DNA of 64,000 bases from Purpureocillium takamizusanense (lineage: Eukaryota > Ascomycota > Sordariomycetes > Hypocreales > Ophiocordycipitaceae): assembly GCF_022605165.1 (NCBI RefSeq), contig NC_063072.1:2900419-2964418 (forward strand), read 5' to 3'. A program made the position numbers and the translations under genes. Below, one piece after another: positions 57,957 through 64,000 of the stretch (position 1 is the stretch's first letter; the number at the start of each line of letters is the position of its first letter). Below the pieces are notes generated by a model. It made no database searches. It was not told the origin of the DNA and saw only the letters and a list, made by a program, of their open reading frames with translations.

Positions 57957-58188
57957 ATAAGGGGCTTAGCCTAATAAAAGCCTAGGGCGCGGCCCTAAGC
58001 GTAATAACGCTATATATAGCTAGGACCCTATATTAACTTAGGCCTATAATTAGTTATATAAGGCTATATATAATAGGCGCCGCGTATATAGGGGCTACTT
58101 AATATATAACCCTAATTTCCCTCTTTTATAATATATAAATTATTAATAACCTAAACTAACTCTTATTATATAGCGCTAGCCCTATTAT
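57957..58188 (+). repeat. Left copy of a 230-bp inverted repeat (LTR-like)
   Basis: Aligns over its whole length, with almost no gaps, to the reverse complement of 62430-62660. Shared blocks include AATAACGCTATATATAGCTA and TATAGCGCTAGCCCTATTAT. Most differences are C/T or G/A transitions. It sits immediately 5' of the gag-like region, where a 5' LTR would be. Confidence 0.85.
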
Positions 58189-61100
58189 AATATATATTAT
58201 TTACTAATAGAAAACTAAGTAATAAAGATAGACTTAATAATAGCCTATAAGCTCTTAATATAATAATAAATATAATAATAGATATAATAATAAATAAAAT
58301 AATAAATATAATAATAAGTATAATAATAAAAATAATAATAAGTACTATAATAAATATAATAATAGGTATAATAGCTAATATAATAATAAGCGCTTTAATA
58401 AATAGAATTTAAATATTTAAGGGTATAGCTATAATCTATACTTAATTAAGTAGCCTTTAATAAAGTAATACTTAAGCTTAAGAAGTAAAAGCTATTTAAA
58501 TAGCTAATATAAAATAGTAAGATAAAATACTTTTACTTTTTCCTATATTAATTAAAGAGTAAATATAAGATTAATAAAGTAAAAGGCCTTAATAAGGAAA
58601 GTAAAGCTATTTAATATTAACTCTTTAATATATTATTTATCCGATTATAGCCTTATATAAAGGGATTTTAGACTTAAAGGGGGCTTAAAAGTAAAAAAAA
58701 ACTATAAGCTTTCTTTAATTATATTAAATACCTCTTTAATAATAAATAAGTAAAGGAAAGAGCGCTTAATAAGCTATAAGGCCTATATTAAAAAGATAAA
58801 TAGCTTTTTAATACTTTCTTCTTTAACTTTAAAAATACCTTTATAAATATAAGTAAATTTACTTAAATAAAAGATATTTAAATCTTAGCGCTATAAAATA
58901 TTATATTTAACGCTATAAAGGAATAGCTTATTATAATATAGATATTAAATACTTTTTATAAATATATTTAATACTTTTAAGAAATTACTTAAAACTTTAA
59001 GAAGACTTTATACTTTAAAGAACTATAAAAAAAGGGCTAAGCTTAATATAAATATTAATTTATTTACTTAAGAGTAAAATAAATAGACTACTTTATAGCG
59101 GTCTTAATTATTAACTATAAAAGCGATATTACGATATTAGCTACTTACCTTAAAAGGTATAAAACTAGCTTAAATAAAGGGGGCCCTTAAAGAGACTTAA
59201 TAAAAAAAGGTAATAAACCTTATTAAGTTAAGTAAGTTATTAAAGATAAAAAAGAAAGAAAGAAAAGTAAAAAGCTATACCTTTATTATAAAGGGAGTAA
59301 TTACTTTATAATATATTACTTTTATACTTTAATAAAGTAGCCTATAATATTAAACTTAATTAAGCTATATTATATAGTCTTTATTAAGCCTAAGCTTAAA
59401 AGTAAGGGTAATAAAGAAAGTAAAAATAAAAAAATAGCGTTTATATAAGGAAAAGCGCTACTTTAAAGTAAAGCTATACTTTAAGGCCTATAATAATATA
59501 AGTAAAGAAAATAAAGCTTAAAGGACGCTTAAAGATAACTTTATTAATAATAATAATATTAATTAATAAAAGTCTTTTTTATTTTATATTTATTAATAAG
59601 GGATATAAATATTATATAGCTATAAATAAAGAAATAGCTTAAGACCTTAAGGTCTTAATAAAAAAGATCCCTTCTTATAAAGTAAAGGGTATATTAAGTA
59701 TTATAAATAAGGTAATTATTAAAGGGCTAATATAATTAATTATAGATATAAAAGGCTATTTATAGCCTATCTATACTTATATAATACTTTAATTAAAGTT
59801 CCCCTTTATCTTAAAGAAGCCTTAAATATAATATATAAAGTCTTACTTAATTTTATATAAAAGTAAACTATAATATAGCTTATTATAGATATAAATATAG
59901 TATTATTAAAGGCTACCCCTTAATAACTTATTTATAAAAGATATAAAAGATATTTATTATATTATAGTATTAACCTTTATAAGGTATATATAATAGATTA
60001 AAAAGTAAAAAAGTAATAATATAGCTAAAGTAACTATTTTCGCTATTAATATAAGGGATATCGAAAAAGCGCTTATATTTAAGTAGCTTAAATTAAAAAA
60101 GGAACTTTAAATAATTATTTTATTATACTTTTATAATTTATTTTTACTCTTTAAGAAATAAAAAGTAAATAAGCTTAACCTCTATAAGCTTAATATAAAC
60201 TATTAGATCTTTTTTAAAATAGGCTTAAATAGCTAAGACCTATTTATATCTTATAGAGCGCTTTATAAAATATTATATAAAAAGGTATTAATATTATAGA
60301 AAACCTTTAATAACCTTCTCGATAAAGGGTTTATTAAAGCTAATAGCTTAAAGGTAATAACGCTAATCCTTTTTATATAGAAATTAAAAAGAGGGCTTTA
60401 TTTTTATTATAATTATTATACCTTTAATATTATTATAAAAGTAAATTATTACTTTATCCCTTTTATTAATAATACCTTTTATAACTTAATAAACGCTTAT
60501 TAATTTATTAAGCTTAATATAATATAAATATTCTATAAAGTATAAATAATAATAAAAGAAGAATAAAAGACTACTTTTTATATAAGGTATAGTCTCTTTA
60601 AGTAAATAATTATTTTATTTAGCTTTAATAATACCTTAACGACCTTTTAATATTATATTAATAATATACTATAAGACTTCTTAAATAACTTTTACTTTAT
60701 TTATATAAATAATATCTTTATCTATATAAGTAATATCCTTAAGAAATATTATATAAAAGTATAATAAGTATTTAAGTAACTTTAAGATTATAATTTATAT
60801 CTTAATTTAAATAAATATTAATTTAAGGTTAAGACTATTAAATACTTAAGTTTTATTATTTATATAAATAAGGGTATTAAAATAAACCTTATAAAAATAA
60901 AAGTAATTATTAAATAATTAACTTTAATAATATAAAAAAAGGTATAAAGCTTCTTAAAGTTTATTAATTACTATTAAGTCTTTATATTTAAGTTCTTAAA
61001 TATAATAGTATTATTTATAGCCTTAATAAAGAAGTAAGTTTTATTTATATAAAAGTAAGAATATTAAATAATATTTAAAGCCTTTAAGAAACTTTTTATA

Positions 61101-62429
61101 AAAGCCTTAATCCTTTTATAATAAGATTTTAATTTACTTACCTTCTTAAAAATAAATTATAGTAAAACTACCTTAAAGGGAACTCTTTTATAAAATATAA
61201 ATAACTAATAAAAGTTAATAGCTTTTTATTTATAAAAGCTATCCTTTATTAAATAAAATTATTTAATTTATAATTAAGAAATATTAATAATTATTTATTA
61301 CTTAAAATAATAATCGATAGAGCTTTATAGCTATAAGAGCTTTATAATACTTATAGACTATAAGAACTTAAAATATTTTATAACTTATTAACGCTTATTA
61401 AAGTAATAAATATATTAAATAGAGTTACTCTTAAAGTTTAACTTTTCTTTAAAATATAAATTAAGTAAGCTAGCTATAATATTTAATATATTTTTTATAA
61501 GGATTAAAATTAAAAGATTTAAAAAAACTATAAAGCTAAAGACTTATAATTTATCCCTTAAAGCGCCCTTTATATATATATTAGTATTACCTTAATTATA
61601 TTAATAACTTTATTTTTTAACCCTTAATTAAGTTCTTTATAGTAATAAAAGGTAAAATAAAATATAATATATTAAAGCGCCCTTTATATAATTAAAAATA
61701 ATACCTATACTTTAAACTTAAAGCTTAGCTTTAAAATATAAATTATAAAGTATAGCTTTAATATAATAAAGAACCTTTATTATAAAGATTACTTTTAAAT
61801 ATTTAATACCCCTTAAGTAATAAAGGTAAAGGTAAAGTCTACTCTTAAAGGAATAAACTTATAAAACGAACTTAAAGGTTAGCTAATATAATAAGCCTAT
61901 AATTCCCTTTTCTTTAAATACTTTAATAAAAAAGGTATAATAGCTATATTATTATAGGAATTTTATTAGCCTTTAATATAATAATATATTAAAAAGTTCC
62001 TTTATAACTATAATACTTATAGCTATATAAAAATATAAAAGGAATATAAAAAGGGCTTATTATAGCCTTTACCTATACTTAATTAATTCTATAAGTAAAT
62101 ATAAATAAACTTTATTATAGACCTCCCCTTTATAAATAAATATTACTTTTTATAAGTTATTTAAGATAGGCTTAATAAAGAGGTTATATTAAAGTTAATA
62201 GCTATTATAAATACTATTATATATATAAAGCGCTTCTTTTAATATTACTTTTATTAATATAGTTAGCTTACTACTATTATAAGTAATTAAGGAATAAATT
62301 AAATAAATAGCTTTTAATAATACCTTTATAAGCTAATAGGTATTAAGTAATAACTTAATATAGTATATTACCCCTAGATAAATAAGGGTATTAAAAGGAT
62401 TAATTAAAAAGTATAAATATACCTTAAGT

Positions 62430-62660
62430 ATAATAGGGCTAGCGCTATATAGTAAAAGCTAGTTAAGTTATTAATAATTAATATATTATAAAAAAGGGAA
62501 ATTAAAGTTATATATTATATAGCCTTTATATATATAGCGCTTATTATAAGTAGCCCTATATAATTAATTATAGGCTTAAGTTAATATAAGGTCTTAGCTA
62601 TATATAGCGTTATTATATTTAAGGCTATACCTTAAGCTCTTATTAAGCTAAGCCCCTTAT
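62430..62660 (-). repeat. Right copy of the 230-bp inverted repeat
   Basis: Reverse-complement partner of the left copy. It begins inside the integrase region and points the opposite way. It is generally poorer in C than the left copy, that is, more heavily mutated. Similarity may extend some tens of bases further out on both sides. Confidence 0.85.
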
Positions 62661-63074
62661 ATTACCCCCTTACTTTCCTTCCCCCCCTTAAGCTAGCCTT
62701 AATTATTATAAGGGGGCTTATAATAACCCCTTATTTAAGCCCTTTAATTAAGGGCTTCTTTTCCTTTATACTTAGCGGCCTATAAATAAGTATATATAGC
62801 TAGCTTTTATTATTACTTATTATATAATAAGTAAGTCTATTTATAAAGGCCTTACTTCCTTTAATTAAGTATCTTTACCCCCTTTAATATAAGCCTTACT
62901 TACTAGCCTATATATACTTATAGCTAGCTAAGTTAATAATATTATAATAATTATTTACCTTAAGTTACCCTTTAAGCCTTATATAATTATTAATATAATA
63001 TAATTATAAAAGGACCTTTTTTCTTTAAGCTTAATAAACTTCCTTCCTTTTTTTTATAACTTTATTATTACTAC

Positions 63075-63328
<254 letters not shown>

Positions 63329-63933
63329 GTCTTTTACCCTTTCTTCCTTTATTATTATACTTTACTTTATAAAGTATAAAAGTATATTAATTTAAATTAA
63401 TATTTAAAATAGATATTATTAAAGTCTTTATAAATTAAGCTCTTAAAGCCCTTATTACTATCGCTATTATTATTATTATAGGCTTATTAGCCCCTTTACT
63501 TTATAATAGCTATATTTAGCCCTTTTATTATACTTTAAGCTACTATTATTACTATCTTAGCCTCCCCCCCCTTATTATTTACTTTATTATTACCCCTTAA
63601 GGTATTTATTATAGCTATTTATTATTACCTTTAATATCGCCTTTTATAAATATATTTACCTCTCTTTATATAAGTATTATTAATTTAAAATAAAAAAAAG
63701 TAAGACTTAATATTTTTATTAAAAAGCTTTATTTTTACCTTTATATATATTATATTAAGCTAAAGGCTAATTATATAACTTATATTAATTAATTATAAAG
63801 TAATTATTATAGCTATTATATAATTAATTATATATATTATTAATTAAGCCTAGCTCTCTTTATTATTTAATATATTTATATTATTATTATTAATATTATT
63901 ATTATTATTATTATAATTACTATTATTATTATC

Positions 63934-63975
<42 letters not shown>

Positions 63976-64000
63976 GCTAAGAAAGTAAAGACTAAAGTAA

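Larger units (their letters stand above)
57957..62660 (+). mobile_element. RIP-degraded Ty3/gypsy retroelement with inverted flanking repeats
   Basis: Translation through the stops shows a degenerate gag-like region (about 58.2-59.6 kb), then a protease-like part, reverse transcriptase (LLDKGFIKANSLK at about 60315-60355 and a decayed YxDD box reading YINN at 60702-60713), RNase H (about 61.0-61.6 kb) and an integrase core (a decayed DLPF...DRLNKE, then ISN and YYP..NKGIKRIN, up to about 62.42 kb). The order gag-PR-RT-RH-IN is Ty3/gypsy. The integrase stops abruptly at about 62429, where an inverted copy of the left repeat begins. Many stops occur in every domain, so it is dead. Confidence 0.85.

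Overview
The window looks like nuclear DNA of a filamentous ascomycete (Pezizomycotina, probably Sordariomycetes and perhaps Hypocreales). The evidence is GC-rich genes on both strands, short introns of 47-268 bp with CTRAC-type branch points, single-gene transcription units, fungus-specific families (NUC-2/PHO81, PMT2, fungal Spc25, Rrn6, COA1), and a right-hand block with the signature of repeat-induced point mutation (RIP). Genus is not claimed. Exon coordinates were built by hand from splice signals and reading frame.

Layout. 0.65-13.5 kb: peroxisomal long-chain acyl-CoA synthetase (-), MARVEL-type membrane protein (+), O-acetylhomoserine sulfhydrylase (+), EMC7 (+), WW-domain protein (-). 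15.7-27.1 kb: CTL/PNS1-type transporter (-), Rab4/Ypt4-like GTPase (+), protein O-mannosyltransferase PMT2 (-), CHY/RING ubiquitin ligase (+). 27.5-31 kb: MZT1 (-), a small secreted cysteine-rich protein (-), kinetochore protein SPC25 (-). 31.2-39.7 kb: RRN6-like Pol I factor (+), PITH protein (+), mitoribosomal uL3m (+), COA1 (-), an unknown membrane protein (+). 39.9-49.7 kb: NUC-2/PHO81 (-), CUE5-like ubiquitin-binding protein (-), DHX35-like DEAH helicase (+). 52.9-57.0 kb: a conserved single-pass membrane protein with an SKG6-like layout (+) and a secreted KP4-like cysteine-rich protein (+).

From about 57.0 kb the sequence changes abruptly. A purine microsatellite of about 120 bp follows the KP4-like gene, then a transition zone of about 0.5 kb, then more than 6 kb of extremely AT-rich DNA in which CA and TG dinucleotides are essentially missing while CG, CC and CT survive. 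Inside it a dead Ty3/gypsy retroelement can still be traced (gag, protease, RT, RNase H, integrase, all on +). It is bracketed by about 230-bp repeats that are inverted rather than direct. A (TAA)n tract of about 250 bp lies beyond it.

Most genes are conserved housekeeping genes with no shared pathway, and I see no biosynthetic cluster, CRISPR array or prophage. The accessory content consists of the two small secreted cysteine-rich proteins, one of them directly against the RIP block, and the RIP block itself.
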